From Dactylonectria macrodidyma (lineage: Eukaryota > Ascomycota > Sordariomycetes > Hypocreales > Nectriaceae): 64,000 nucleotides of DNA. Positions within the stretch are counted from its first letter, which is position 1; every line of letters starts with the position of its first letter. The stretch lies in contig JAGMUV010000004.1 in assembly GCA_020744425.1 (NCBI GenBank), positions 2,666,001 to 2,730,000 on the forward strand, read 5' to 3'. A program made the translations under genes and the position numbers. A model generated the notes under the pieces. The model worked only from the letters and a program-made list of their open reading frames with translations, was not told where the DNA came from and did no database searches. This document shows positions 46,218-57,309 of the stretch, in pieces.

Positions 46218-46788
46218 GCGATCGGCGTTGAGCAGCCGCTTGGAGGCGATCATCGCGGGATATGATGAAACGTGGATATTTCTGGGTCTGGAATTTAGGC
46301 ACTATGGATTTGCGACATGATAGAGCTGCTTTCGGTCGATCAAAGTTCACGGCGCTCAGGAGATTAATCTCGTCACAGGAGTCTAGCATTAGGGGGCGTG
46401 TGTCGTAGGGATGGCAAAGTGTGGCATGCGAACCAGAGCGTGTTGGAGGCCAGTGTCTGGAGGATACTGTTACTCTTGTGTTTGTGTGTGGTACCGAGGC
46501 AATATCCTCGGCATTGGGGTTTGGCGTTGGCTTCAAATATATATACATCAATCACCTAATACTTTCGCTCTCGTTGTTGCAAGCTTGCTCTATAGTGGTC
46601 ACGCTGCATGTTCCTTGAACGTTCAAGAGTTAAATTTCCCCATCCCCCCTTTTGTACGATATACATGGACTCCTAACATGCAAAATACCCCTGACATGCC
46701 CGCAGTCGTTATGTTCAAACATATCATATCTCCCCTTTACACTCCCATTTCCATCCACTTCCAGGTCATGTAGTCGCTCAAAGTCTCT
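46218..46788. other. Convergent spacer between SFT1 and AGE2
   Basis: This contains both 3' UTRs. It is A/T-richer, with an ATATATATAC run near 46537. No gene is supported. Confidence 0.5.
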
Positions 46789-48566
46789 TCAGCCCCATAC
46801 ATTAGAGAACAAGTCCTCATCGCCACCAAAGCCACCACCAGACTTCTTAGTTGCTCCGCTGTTTGAAGGGCCGGTGCTACTGGTCCATCCTCCAAACTCC
46901 TCGTCCGCCGATACCTTTGGTGGCTGCGGGCTGAATCCGCCCGAGGCACCTGGAACAATAGGCGTATTAGCGAAGGAAGAAGAAGGAACCGCAGCAGCAG
47001 GGCTTCCCCAGCCAAAGTCGTTGCTTGCAGACATGGGTATCGCGGGGCTCTTCTGAGCGGCAACCGGTGCAGGGCCTGCTGCCGCAGGGGTACTCCATTC
47101 GTTTCCGCCTCCCCAAACGTCAGAACTAGAGAAGCCACCCATAGAGCTAGTAGTCGTGGTCGTAGTGACTGGTGCGGGGGCAGCTGGTTGGGGAGACGAA
47201 AGGTTGAAGACGGAGTTGCTAGTAGGGGACATGACCGGCTTGGATGGTAGAGGGGGAGACGTCTGGGATACCGGCGCAGAAAGATCGAAGAGGTCGCCCA
47301 TGGCAGAGGAGGTTTGGGCTGGCTTTGCTGGCGCGGCGGCGGGAGTGGGCGATGAGAAACCGCCAAAGCCTCCACCAAATGACGGCTGCTTCTGGTGTGT
47401 GGGAGCGGCAGGTTGAGCGGGCTTGCTGTCGAAGAAGCTTCCTCCACCTAGTCCACCGAAAGCGCTGTTGCTGGACGTAACCCGGCCACTACCGAGGTTG
47501 GCAAATGGGTCCGGAGCAGCTGGCTTAGGGGGAGCATTGTTGGAGATGCTGAGGTTGCCGAATGCGTCACCAAAACCGCCAATTGATCCCTGAGACTGGT
47601 GGGCAAATGTCGGAGAGGGGATACCACCAAAACCGCCTTGAGCAGGTTGCTGGGGAGGAGCTTGTGGTCGGGGGGCAGTGGCATATAGAGACAAGATCGA
47701 CTGCTTCAGATCAGGACGAGATTGGCCGCTTGCTGGGTTGGTTCCAGTAGTGCTTGCTGGTCGAGGAGGAGCTGAGGGCTCCCCAAAAAAGTCCAAGCCC
47801 AGCAGCGAATCCTTAGTACTGGTGGATCGTGGGGGTGCGGGATCGCCCTTGGGAGCCACCTTGGCGACGGGAGGTGCGGCACTGCTCGATCGGACTGGGA
47901 CGGGATCTCCGCCGATGAGGTCGCCTTGGGGGGGTGGAAGGCTGCGAGGAGCACCTGACGGAGCACTCGACTGTCCCAGCGAGGCCTTCCTGATTGACTC
48001 CTTGCGCTCAATCACCTGCTTCTCCTTGACCAAGCTCAGGGGCACGTCGTCATCGCCGTCGGCATCAAGGGTTGATGGATCAGGAATGGGACCTTCCATA
48101 GTCCATCGCTTAAGCTCGTACTTTGTGCGGATGAAGTTCTCGATCTTTCCTTCCGAGGGGGCGTGGCCGGCAGCCAGCTTGGCTTCCCAGTACTTGTTGG
48201 CGCGCGCGTTGCCCCAGCTCAGGATGCTCTGCATCTGTTCGTCGGTCCAGGAGTCGAGGTCGACCGACTTCACTCGGCTGATATGGGTGCCCATGCCACG
48301 GTGGATGCCCGAGCATCGGATGCAGATAAAGACACCTAGGTTCCAGCTGGCCCATCGGGGATCTAGATGGTCGCAACACATGTCAGCAGAGGCCCCGCGC
48401 AAAGCAGCCGACGAAGATGAATATGTCGTTTTCACGATAGCCACGTACGCTTGTTTCTCTTGCAATCAGCGCAGACCTTGTTGGACTCGAGCTTCAGGAG
48501 GTTTTTGATGGTAGCTGTGTTTTGCGCCGCCCGCTCGGCGGCGGGGTTCGGGGCTCTCCTTGACAT
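46789..48566 (-). CDS. AGE2: ADP-ribosylation factor GTPase-activating protein Age2
   Basis: Complementary strand, two exons in coding order: 48566-48449 and 48362-46789, about 563 aa. The ArfGAP zinc finger is rebuilt across the intron: Cys32-x2-Cys35 (CADCKRNK|HPRWASWNLG) and Cys53-x2-Cys56 (CIRCSG), with the arginine finger Arg61 in GIHRGMGTHISRVKS. The domain ends near residue 130 (NKYWEAKL, FIRTKYELKRW). The rest is a long Pro/Ser/Gly-rich tail with repeated GGFG-type and SxPxP segments, probably disordered and used for partner or coat binding. It promotes GTP hydrolysis on Arf proteins at the trans-Golgi and endosomes. Of the fungal ArfGAPs, the N-terminal single GAP domain with an unstructured tail and the SMAP-like sequence fit Age2 better than Gcs1 or Glo3. 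It is divergent from MsrB across 1 kb. Confidence 0.9.
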
Positions 48567-49564
48567 GGCGGTGGGAGGTGTTTTGTATGGAGAGCAGTGA
48601 GGAGACGAATGGAAGACGAACAATAGCCTTGTCGAGGGCGATTCAAAGCGAGGAAAGGCGAGTATCGAGATCTGTAAGGGCAAGCCTTTGATGAATGTGG
48701 CAACCTGGACAGTCGTGTGGTGTCTCGAGTCGGGTAGGGAGGTGCCAAGGTGGTCAGTGGTGCTGCAACAGAAGCCCAGTGGAATTAGCAGGCCCTGAAG
48801 CGAATTAGGTATGGAGTAGGAAGGGTGGAACCCGGGTCACTCTGGCTTATGGTTTGGGTTGTTGGGCACCTTGCTTTACCAGCCACAGTGGGTTTCGTTC
48901 ACCTGGATGCGTTATCTGCTGATAAGAGTCCTCAGGCAGGAAGGCCTAACACGGGCGTTAAACGACTGCCTTGAAGGCATCCATCATGACATCTCCGATG
49001 GCGCATGCGAGGGCTATGACGACATTTAATTTTTCAAACTCTGCCTCTCGCCCCAAGCTCAACCCTGGCAATTGATTGGGAGGCGCTAGACGACGCTGGA
49101 TTCTCGCATTGACTTCGCCTTCAAAGATTACTAAGGAGCTATCCGCGGAGCAAGGCAGAGCGAGCACTTAAACTACGGGGCGAAGGTACAAGGATAGGGC
49201 ACAAAGGTGCTCTGGGCTTCCAAATACCGAATCCGTCCGCGGGGGAGCTTCTCAGTGCAGTGTGGCTGTGACAATTGATGATGCAACTCGAATTGCCCAT
49301 TACATTCCCTCCAAAAGATTCCACATCGCAGCTGCCCCTCATTTTCCACATCCTCAAACCACTAGCTACCCTTGATTTGTCACGTTTCGCATCGTCACCA
49401 CATTGCTCTGGCCAGTATCTGAGCTCAATCAATCACATCGACCACGGATATATTCGGACCTGCATGAACTAGAAGCGGACGAGATATAAGGAGGAGCTCG
49501 CCACCTTGTATTAAACACTCAGCCCGCTTCACCTACCACCTCCGTCACCGTGCCATCGCTCCAT
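48567..49564. promoter_or_regulatory. Divergent spacer between AGE2 and MsrB
   Basis: 1 kb between divergent start codons. The open frames within it (for example 48958-49167 and 49139-49432, complementary strand) have no recognisable features. It presumably contains both promoters. Confidence 0.5.
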
Positions 49565-50221
49565 ATGCGATTCTGTCGAGCTTCAACCCTCATCCACAAT
49601 CTTTCTGCCCACGTTAACCCGCCACCCACCTTGCACCTTACTACCTTGCGTCTCGCTGCCTTACGACCCGCCCCCGCCAGACCCATGTCCTCGTTCCTGG
49701 GCTCTTTATTCGGCTCTTCTTCCTCTAATAAGTCTTCCGACATGTCGTACCCTGACCAGCGCACCAATGATGAGTGGCGGGCAATCTTAAACAAGGGTAT
49801 GTATACAATCTCTTTCTCGCACACATCTGATATCCGATACTGATATCGTCATACAGAGCAGTTCCGTATTCTACGGGAGAAGGGAACCGAGGCCCCGGGA
49901 TCCGGCAAGTTCAACAAGCACTCCCCAGACGCTGGCGTCTACACCTGCGCTGGATGCGACGCGCCACTGTACAAGGCGGCCCACAAATTCAGCTCTGGAT
50001 GCGGTTGGCCAGCCTACTTCGACAGCATCCCAGGTGCTGTTGTCCGCCATGAGGATAGGTCTCTCGGCATGTCCCGTATCGAGATTGTGTGCGCCAACTG
50101 CGGTGGCCACCTCGGCCATGTCTTCAAGGGCGAGGGCTACGCCACGCCCACCGATGAGCGCCATTGTGTCAACAGCATCAGCTTGAACTTCTCGGCCGAA
50201 GACAAGCCAGCGCAGAAGTAG
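49565..50221 (+). CDS. msrB: Peptide-methionine (R)-S-oxide reductase, MsrB type
   Basis: Two exons, 49565-49796 and 49857-50221, encode about 198 aa. The enzyme reduces methionine-R-sulfoxide in proteins with thioredoxin. The C-terminal ~130 residues are a standard MsrB (SelR) fold. They contain zinc-binding pairs CAGC (108/111) and CANC (156/159), the signature SSGCGWPAYFDSIPGAV, HLGHVFKGEG and the catalytic Cys181 in ERHCVNSISLNF. The first ~60 residues (MRFCRASTLIHNLSAHV, TLRLAALRPAPARP) are Arg-rich and free of acidic residues, as in a mitochondrial presequence. Internal ATGs at residues 41 (MSSFLGSLFG) and 60 (MSYPDQR) could give a cytosolic form. The splice joins NK|EQFRILREKG in frame. 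Confidence 0.9.
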
Positions 50222-51062
50222 ACGACCTACTACAACTAGGATCAATCGATCCTCCATGGTGTCATTTGTTTGGTATTTATATCGGGATGATTGAAGGCGA
50301 AGTCCTTGAGGCTTGAATCTCTTATGTTAGTGTTGGGTGACGATATGCGGTGGTCATGGGGAGTAGATGGGAATTTGTGTACAGCGTGTAGAGTGGTGTA
50401 ATGAAGTCAACCGTTACCACACTGGGCGCTGGAATTTGTGAACAGGAGAAATTAGGGAATCAGAGAGACTTCTGATGTCGACACATTATCTTGATCCAAT
50501 AGTCGAGTCTCCTCTTGTTTGCAATCCCGTAGTTCTATCTCTGTATTTCCATCTTGGCTTGAGCACTGGGACTGGTTGTGAAATATTCTGCCACCTGTAC
50601 AATCTCAAATCACGCACATCGCAAAGTCGTAGAAATCCACTTGGCAAATCCCAAATGACGCACCGAATAATGAGATCTATTATAGACTTAGGTTTCCAAA
50701 GAAATCTACTCCCACTCCTACCCCCTTTCGCAACTAGAAGGACGCTGTTATGCTAACTAAGAAATTCCCGGTGATGCTATGATATGTACAAATGAAAGAC
50801 GTGTCGTGTTAATGGTGTATCCTGCTGAAATATTGAAAGAGAAGCTGGCGACTGTGATTGAAACATCTCCGTTGATCGAGTCAAATGAACGATTGAATAC
50901 GGCTGGACCCGTGACGTGGAAGACAAGAGGAATGAGGTCGAACTTGTTGCAGTCCAAGCACCGAAATTGGCTTATCGCGTGTCTTTACAACCGCAATGAT
51001 CGCATTTCCTCCTGAATGTCCCCCGTTGTCGGTCAAGGTCAACAGGGAGATCACAAATCATC
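50222..51062. other. Spacer with 3' UTRs of MsrB and the next gene
   Basis: No gene is supported in these 840 bp. It is A/T-richer than average between about 50290 and 50780. Frames at 50475-50756 and 50757-51015 have no coding signs. Confidence 0.45.
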
Positions 51063-51794
51063 TCAGTCAAAGGCGTCGGGACAATACACCCACTCCTTGT
51101 CTTCGTCATCCCAGTGCCGAAATTGCTGTTTTTGTTGATCCCATTCCCAGTACATATCATCATCCACTTCACTTTCATCAGACAATTCAACATCCGGTAC
51201 TAGGAGGGTTTCACCAGACTTGTATCTTTGCTCGTCCGATGTATTGTATCCGTTGTCACAGCATGACTCCCTTTGATCAACGATTGCCAAGGACGCAAAT
51301 CTTTCTTGGACATCATTCAAAGATGGTTTCCCAAGTTCCTGGTCCAATTGAGGAAGATCGTCACCGGTTGGAGAGCTAGATCTTGTGCCTGAATAAAGGT
51401 CCTCCGCGGCTGCGGCGCCAGATTCAATCTCTGACAGATCCTCGGCACGGTTCAGAGGAAGGATTTCCATCTGATCGGGGTATCCATGGGCTTCCAGCTC
51501 CGGAGTACAAGTCCCACGTTCCAGAAATCCATTGGGTCCTGGCTGGCAGAGTCCTTCCTGGCTCGTGGTGTGGTTCTTACTTGGAATGGCTTTGAGATAG
51601 TTCCTGGCTATGTGGCATTTTTCCGAATAACCTCGCCTGGTAGCGGGATCGTGGATCCATTTTCGACGCCTAGATCTAGCAATCTGACCACTTGGTTTCC
51701 CTCCTCGGTGGACAGTGATGGATGAGATGACAGCTCCATCTGAACCGGGAAGTTGGCGTGAGACATACGAACCCTGAGACTTGACTTCATTAGC
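51063..51794 (-). CDS. Unrecognised acidic-tailed protein, 5' end unresolved
   Basis: On the complementary strand a frame is open for 243 codons from 51794 to the stop at 51063, but its only usable ATG is at 51470, giving 135 aa from that point. Upstream of this Met the frame is still protein-like (basic SRSRRRKWIHDP, RGYSEKCHIARNYLKAIPS). The gene therefore probably has one or more 5' exons. A plausible acceptor is the CTCAG with a CTAAT branch point ~18 nt before it near 51776. The C-terminus is acidic and Trp-rich (DDDMYWEWDQQKQQFRHWDD, KEWVYCPDAFD). The family was not recognised. Coordinates are those of the open frame, and the true start is not known. Confidence 0.5.
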   Translation of the reverse strand, partial: ANEVKSQGSYVSRQLPGSDGAVISSITVHRGGKPSGQIARSRRRKWIHDPATRRGYSEKCHIARNYLKAIPSKNHTTSQEGLCQPGPNGFLERGTCTPELEAHGYPDQMEILPLNRAEDLSEIESGAAAAEDLYSGTRSSSPTGDDLPQLDQELGKPSLNDVQERFASLAIVDQRESCCDNGYNTSDEQRYKSGETLLVPDVELSDESEVDDDMYWEWDQQKQQFRHWDDEDKEWVYCPDAFD

Positions 51795-53501
51795 TCATGC
51801 CCACGGTGCAGTATCAGCATTAGCGAACCTTTCGGGTTGGAAAGTTGACGCAGCTGGTTTCTATGACGCCTTTGACCAAATTTGGGCTGCCATGTGCAAA
51901 CACCAATGCCCAACGGGCAGCTAGTTTCTGTCTGGCAGCACAGCAACTGTTAGAGCCAGGGCTTGGCGTCTGGCCGGAGAGCGAAATGCCAAGGGGCTGT
52001 CCCTTTTCAATCTCTCCCAGGTAAGCCACCATTGCCATTTGGACTCAAAAGTGTTAGATAATGTTACAAAAAGAGCTCTGGTCAACATACTGATGCCCAA
52101 TAAGATGTCGTCGATGCACAACCCTGGGCAAGAAACCCAAAAGATGGAAAAGAACAGTGCTTGCGTGGTCAACCCGGGCTTCGTTCTGCAGGTATCGACG
52201 AGCAATTAACCTGAGAACCATGGCGGGATTTAAAGAATGATTTCGCCTCACTCTCGGCCCAACTCTTGGAGCGGCCTCATTTCTTGAAAACGGGGCGTTC
52301 ACCGGGACAATGACATCTCCGTAGGCCTCAATTCAAAATGGATCCCCATGCTGGCGAACACTGGCCTGCAAAGTTCTTCCTAACTGTGGCCTCATTCGAG
52401 AAAGATGCATTCTAGCATCTCGGCTATCAGCGGACTCCTCATGTCACCCACGTCAGCCTCAGACTCGCAATTGGGGCGGCAAGACTATGTGCAAGACCAG
52501 GCAACCTTAAAGAAACATCAGCTGGACAGGATCGTAAATTGAACTTACAACCGATTTACAAATAAGGCGTATAATATGTGTTTTCGGTGAGGGGTTTATT
52601 CCAAAATGCATTTGCAGTTCTTTGTACTTGCACTTCTCTAGCTGAGCCGACCGCCCAAGAGATTCAATATGCAGACTATGTGCACTTGTGGCATCGCCGC
52701 CACGGCCTAGACTCGGAGATTCCTAGAAGATTAAATACAGACATGAGACCACCTTTTCATTGAGGGAGTGTGTCTAGATACCATCACAGCCTTACGGGAG
52801 ATGAAGTCCGGAGCAAGCACCTTCTGGCAACGACTGCGCAATGCTTGCTATGTGACAGTGAAGTCCGTGGCATACAACATAGCTGAAAATGTAAGTGATC
52901 GACCTCGACAAGGCTTAGCGCTTGAAACAGCTGAGGCCCTAAGCCATCTGCGGTCTTGCATATTGTCATTTCGCCTAACTTTGGATATTGATGCTCGAAC
53001 CAGAGTGGTCCATATAAGCGTATCATGGATAATGACGCCGGAATGGTCGTCGGCTTGAAATAATGCTTTCAGTGTGGGACATCAATGAGGGAAAAGAAAT
53101 ACGCCCGCCTCGGGAAATGCCCACCAGCCTCAATCCCAGCCAAGAATGTCGCTGTATTCGCGCCGCAGGCGGTGCATTTGTGAATTTCATGGCCGCCTTG
53201 TGAATCAGTACGAGGCGACCGACTCGCCGCCTCTTTCAATGTGTACACAATGACAAGATCTGGACTCTTTTCGGTATATTTTGGGATTATGTTAAGATCT
53301 ACTTGAGAGCCGGACAATGTTCAACGTATGACCGATCTGCACGATTTATACGCCTGGTTTCTGCTCGTCTGTTTCAAAGCCTCGCCCCCACAGCCCTCCA
53401 TTCAGGAGGTAACACCTCGAGATTATTCATTGCTTCGAGACGCCCTCTGACGGCGTGATAGAGCTTTTACGAACCTCGGGACCCAAGAGGGAGGATGACT
53501 G
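51795..53501. other. Spacer; may contain 5' exons of the preceding complementary-strand gene
   Basis: Between 51795 and 52302 several complementary-strand frames of 70-110 codons overlap and could include missing exons, but I could not assemble a convincing model. From 52303 to 53501 nothing supportable is seen apart from the promoter of the hypothetical gene at 53502. Confidence 0.4.
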
Positions 53502-54950
53502 ATGGGGGCCCGTAGACAACGTAACCCGTTTTCGAATCCGATCGACAACCATCCACAATCACCTCTACGGTTCGAGATTGGGGAGTCGAACGAGATGGAT
53601 CTGCCTCTTCACCCCTACGGCCCAGTCCCACAAACTCGAGGTGCGGCTCAAAGCCTCCTTGGTGGTTCTGATGATTCATCGATGGACAGTGTTCCTCTCG
53701 AACGGGCCGAGTCGTTGCAAGTTAGACGGTCCGGCAACAGGGGCCTAGGCTCGAGCCGTCGGCTGCCTTTGAGAGCACCAGAACGTCTACTCGCTGCTGA
53801 TTCTGGGAGCCATCAGTCGCGTCTAAACAATAACTACAGCATTGTTGGGGGCTCTACAAATGGTTCAAGCTCACACCTCCCCGATAGTGTCCTCGAGCTT
53901 AGCTCAAGGCCTCCCTTTCAGAGTCCTTTTCCAGGTCAATCCCATTTAGCCGTCCCATCGACAGACTCATTTCCCAACCGATCTGGGCCATCTAACGGAA
54001 CAGTTGTCCGCCAACAACCTCCTGAAAGTGCCATGCTTGACAAACTAGATGCCCCACTCAATGGGCCAAGTCCTCAAGAGCGACCATATCCAACTCTGAG
54101 AGTGAGTTCAAGTCATTCTCAGCAATATTCCAGGCATGCGCTAAGACCGAGCGCTCAAATCTTCGCCGTGCCCTCAATGCCTTGGATATTTGACGGAAAA
54201 GTGATTCGTATCAACATCAAATTTCGTGGTGGAAGGGAATATCCGTGTCTGGCCAAATGCTGCCTCGGCCGACAACATAGCCTCGCCGACATTAGAATCG
54301 TGGAGGACATGCCGTTGAAGCCGCATCCGGTCCCCCCCCAGCGTCGCAGGAACCAGACGACAGAAAAGGTTCCCAGGTTCTTCTGCTTCTTTCACGTAGC
54401 GGAGGTCGAGAACATTGGGCGCGTAAACCGACAACTCGTTATTCAATTCGGCCGACTCAGCGACCCACGGGTCAGTATCGAACTTGGCTTCGAGGCTTTG
54501 GCGCAACTAGGTTGCATCCCTGCGACCGGGTTTTCACGAGGCAAGTGTTGCTCCTTATCAAGCCAATGTGGACGGGGCTGGGGAAGACTAGGAACAGATA
54601 CTGACCCAATTCCACCCCACTATCTAGATACTCACATGCATGTAGCCGCGCCGGGTTCAGCTCCCACCTGTATGGAAACCTCGGTCGAGACAAAGGCAAC
54701 AACGTCACTTCACCCCTGGTCGGTCTCGAGCGATATTGCAAGTTCCTCTACGCCTGCTTCTGCGCCTGCTTCTGCACTGGCTGGGAGTTCTAACATGGGT
54801 TCGTCCGATGACTGCAAGCTGGAGCCGATGACGCCTCACTCAGTCTCAGGGACCTCGAGCTCGGGGGTAGGGTTTGGCGCCCCTGCATCTACTTCAAGGC
54901 CCTACCCATCGTCGAGTACGTGGATGGAACAGTTTCCTCATGACGGATAG
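53502..54950 (+). CDS. Large hypothetical protein with Ser/Pro-rich flanks
   Basis: An uninterrupted 482-aa frame with no recognised family. The first ~225 residues are Ser/Pro/Arg/Gly-rich and probably disordered. Residues ~225-350 look folded: MPWIFDGKVIRINIKFRGGR, a Cys-containing ECLAK-like segment (YPCLAKCCLGRQHSLADIRI), RFFCFFHVAEVENIGRVNRQ and LVIQFGRLSDPRVSIELGFE. The C-terminal ~100 residues are again Ser/Ala/Pro-rich with a repeated ASxPAS pattern. A stopless stretch from GTCAGT (about 54472) to CAACTAG (about 54510) could be an unrecognised intron. The start is the first ATG of the frame and is uncertain, as a Met at residue 31 is also possible. Confidence 0.62.
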   Translation: MGARRQRNPFSNPIDNHPQSPLRFEIGESNEMDLPLHPYGPVPQTRGAAQSLLGGSDDSSMDSVPLERAESLQVRRSGNRGLGSSRRLPLRAPERLLAADSGSHQSRLNNNYSIVGGSTNGSSSHLPDSVLELSSRPPFQSPFPGQSHLAVPSTDSFPNRSGPSNGTVVRQQPPESAMLDKLDAPLNGPSPQERPYPTLRVSSSHSQQYSRHALRPSAQIFAVPSMPWIFDGKVIRINIKFRGGREYPCLAKCCLGRQHSLADIRIVEDMPLKPHPVPPQRRRNQTTEKVPRFFCFFHVAEVENIGRVNRQLVIQFGRLSDPRVSIELGFEALAQLGCIPATGFSRGKCCSLSSQCGRGWGRLGTDTDPIPPHYLDTHMHVAAPGSAPTCMETSVETKATTSLHPWSVSSDIASSSTPASAPASALAGSSNMGSSDDCKLEPMTPHSVSGTSSSGVGFGAPASTSRPYPSSSTWMEQFPHDG

Positions 54951-55864
54951 GTACGGTAATAAGATGGTTGTCAACCACCCATCGCAGGAACTACAATGCA
55001 AAGTGGAAAGAACAGCAACAGCATTCGGCGAGGATCCACAGAACTCGAGGTCGATTGAGTACGTTTCTCAGGTGTCAAAGAGTCGTTTTTTTTTCCGAAC
55101 CTTGATGAAGCGCTCGCGGCCAACGTCGGTCCGGATTTGCTATACTCTGATTATTAAATCCTCCATACATTCACCATGTGAGCAGTATTTAGTAGTTAAT
55201 AGACTAGATAGCCGGTAGGTAGGTAAAAGGATAGGTACCTAGTTAGTATTGCAGTGGTGGCAATCGAGGGCACTGGCTTGTGAAGATGGTCATCAGCTTA
55301 CACTCCCACTTTCCCTTGTCCCGTCATGGTTGAATCCACCACCTAAATCGTCTAAAGAATGTGCCCGTGGGGGGCTAGAAAAACGGGCTTCAGTACTTAG
55401 CTGCTCCTCGTGATGCACATGGTTGCTTATGGACAGCCTCACAAAGACCTAGCCGCCCAAAAAAAGCTGGGGAAGGAGCGCATGAGGGCGGTGGAATAGC
55501 ATGTGAAAGACGCTAAAATTGTGGCGCCTGTTTGCCAAGACTGGGGCGACGAGATGCCTCGGTCGGCGGCTTTCCCCAGCTGACCTCAGCGGGTCCCTCC
55601 TCTTCCATGACCCTCTTCATGACGGGGAACCTGGAGCTTTTGCGACCAAGTGTCCATCAACCTCGCTCCGTCTCCACCACATCCGAGGTCTGCCGAGCAC
55701 CTGTGTTGATTTATATTACCTTCTGTACATCTCCTGTCAGATTCCTGAAGCTCCATTCTCCAGATTCCCATCCTTCTGCTCTATCGCTCCTGTCTTGCCC
55801 GAACCCTTGACACCGACGCTTTCCACCAACAACCGAACCTACGAAACCGCCTGGAATCGACATC
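54951..55864. other. Spacer and leader upstream of thiolase gene
   Basis: It contains the 3' UTR of the hypothetical gene, a dense cluster of TAGGTA words (55214-55247) and, from about 55560, a pyrimidine-rich leader of the thiolase gene. The frames in the leader are compositional. Confidence 0.5.
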
Positions 55865-57309
55865 ATGGGTGGTATGTCACCGCTCTTCCCCTCGCTTTCG
55901 CGATTTCAGAGGCGCCAAGTGCTAACTTTGCCTCCTCTTCTCAGCTATTGACCGAATTTCTCAAATTGGCGGCCAGATCTCTGGTAACCCGACTGCTGGC
56001 GGTCGCGACAAGATCTTGGAGAAGCACCCCGATGATGTATGAATCTCCCACCACTATGCGCCAACGCTCACGACTAACAACTCTCTTGCTCAACAGGTCG
56101 TTGTTACTGCTGCCTGCCGAAGCGCCTTTACCAAGGGCGGCAAGGGTGGCTTCAAGGACACACAGGCCTCCGACCTCATGGCTGGCGTTCTGAAGGCCCT
56201 CATCGACCGCTCCAAGATCAACCCTGCCCTCGTCGAGGATATTTGCGTCGGAACCGTGCTGGCCGCTGGTGGAGGTGCGACTGAGATGCGCGCAGCATCC
56301 TTGGTCGCCGGCTTCCCCGAGACCGCTGCTGTGCGAACACTCAACCGACAGTGCTCCTCTGGCCTTCAGGCCTGCGTCGACATCGCGAATCAGATCAAGG
56401 CCGGCATGATCGATGTCGGTGTCGGTGCTGGTGTTGAGAGCATGAGTCTCTCATATGGGTTAGTAGCTATCCAACATCCACAACCTCTTCCTCGCGCTGA
56501 CTCGCAACAGACCCAATGCCGTGACCGAGTTCTCTGAGCTGCTCGAGAACTACACCGAGGCTGCCAACTGCAAGGTCCCCATGGGTGTCTTGTCAGAGCA
56601 GATGGCCCAGGACCTCGGCGTCGACCGCGCCGCCCAGGACAAATTCGCTGCTGCGTCGTATCAGAAGGCGCTGAAGGCCCAGGCCGAGGGTCTCTTTGAC
56701 CAGGAAATTGTTCCTCTCACCGTCAAGCGTGAGGACCCCAAGACCGGCGAGACCAAGGAGATCACTGTTTCCAAGGATGATGGTGTTCGCCCCGGTATCA
56801 CCGCTGAGTCGCTAGGAAAGATTCGTCCCGCTTTCGCCAAGAACGGTACCATCCATGCTGGCAACGCCAGCCAGATTTCCGACGGCGCCGCCGCCGTGCT
56901 CCTCATGAAGCGCTCCACTGCCGAGAAGCTCGGCCAGACCATCATCGGCAAGTACGTTTGCGCTTCTATTGTGGGTGTGAAGCCTCTCCTCATGGGTCAG
57001 GGCCCATGGAAGGCTATCCCCAAGGCCCTTGACCTTGCCGGAATCTCCAAGGAGGATGTCGACATCTTCGAGATCAACGAGGCTTTTGCCAGCCAGTGTC
57101 TGTGGTGCGCCAACGAGTTGGGTATCCCTCAAGAAAAGATCAACCCCAAGGGTGGCGCCATTGCTTTTGGCCACCCCCTAGGATGCACTGGTGCTCGCCA
57201 AGTTTCCACCCTTCTGTATGAGTTAAAGCGAACCGGCAAGAAGGTTGGCAGCACTTCCATGTGCATAGGCACGGGTATGGGTATGGCTGCTGTTTGGGTC
57301 GCGGAGTAA
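55865..57309 (+). CDS. POT1: Peroxisomal 3-ketoacyl-CoA thiolase
   Basis: Four exons, 55865-55871, 55945-56036, 56097-56458 and 56511-57309, encode about 419 aa. It catalyses the last step of fatty-acid beta-oxidation, thiolytic release of acetyl-CoA. Active-site residues are Cys119 in [10 protein letters not shown], His375 in [12 protein letters not shown] and Cys405 in [10 protein letters not shown]. The family blocks [48 protein letters not shown] and [13 protein letters not shown] are intact. The N-terminus [10 protein letters not shown] resembles a PTS2 peroxisomal signal (R-[LVIQ]-x2-[LVIHQ]-[LSGA]-x-[HQ]-[LA]) except for the last position. Its similarity to yeast and Yarrowia Pot1 favours the peroxisomal enzyme over cytosolic acetoacetyl-CoA thiolase (Erg10). 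The first coding exon is only 7 nt (MG plus one base). The 3' end converges on the cyclodeaminase-family gene with 171 bp between the stop codons. Confidence 0.9.

Noticed and set aside
47678..48508. 276-codon open frame antisense to AGE2
   Set aside because: It covers the ArfGAP zinc finger coding sequence and the Ser/Pro tail. Its composition is explained by the opposite strand.
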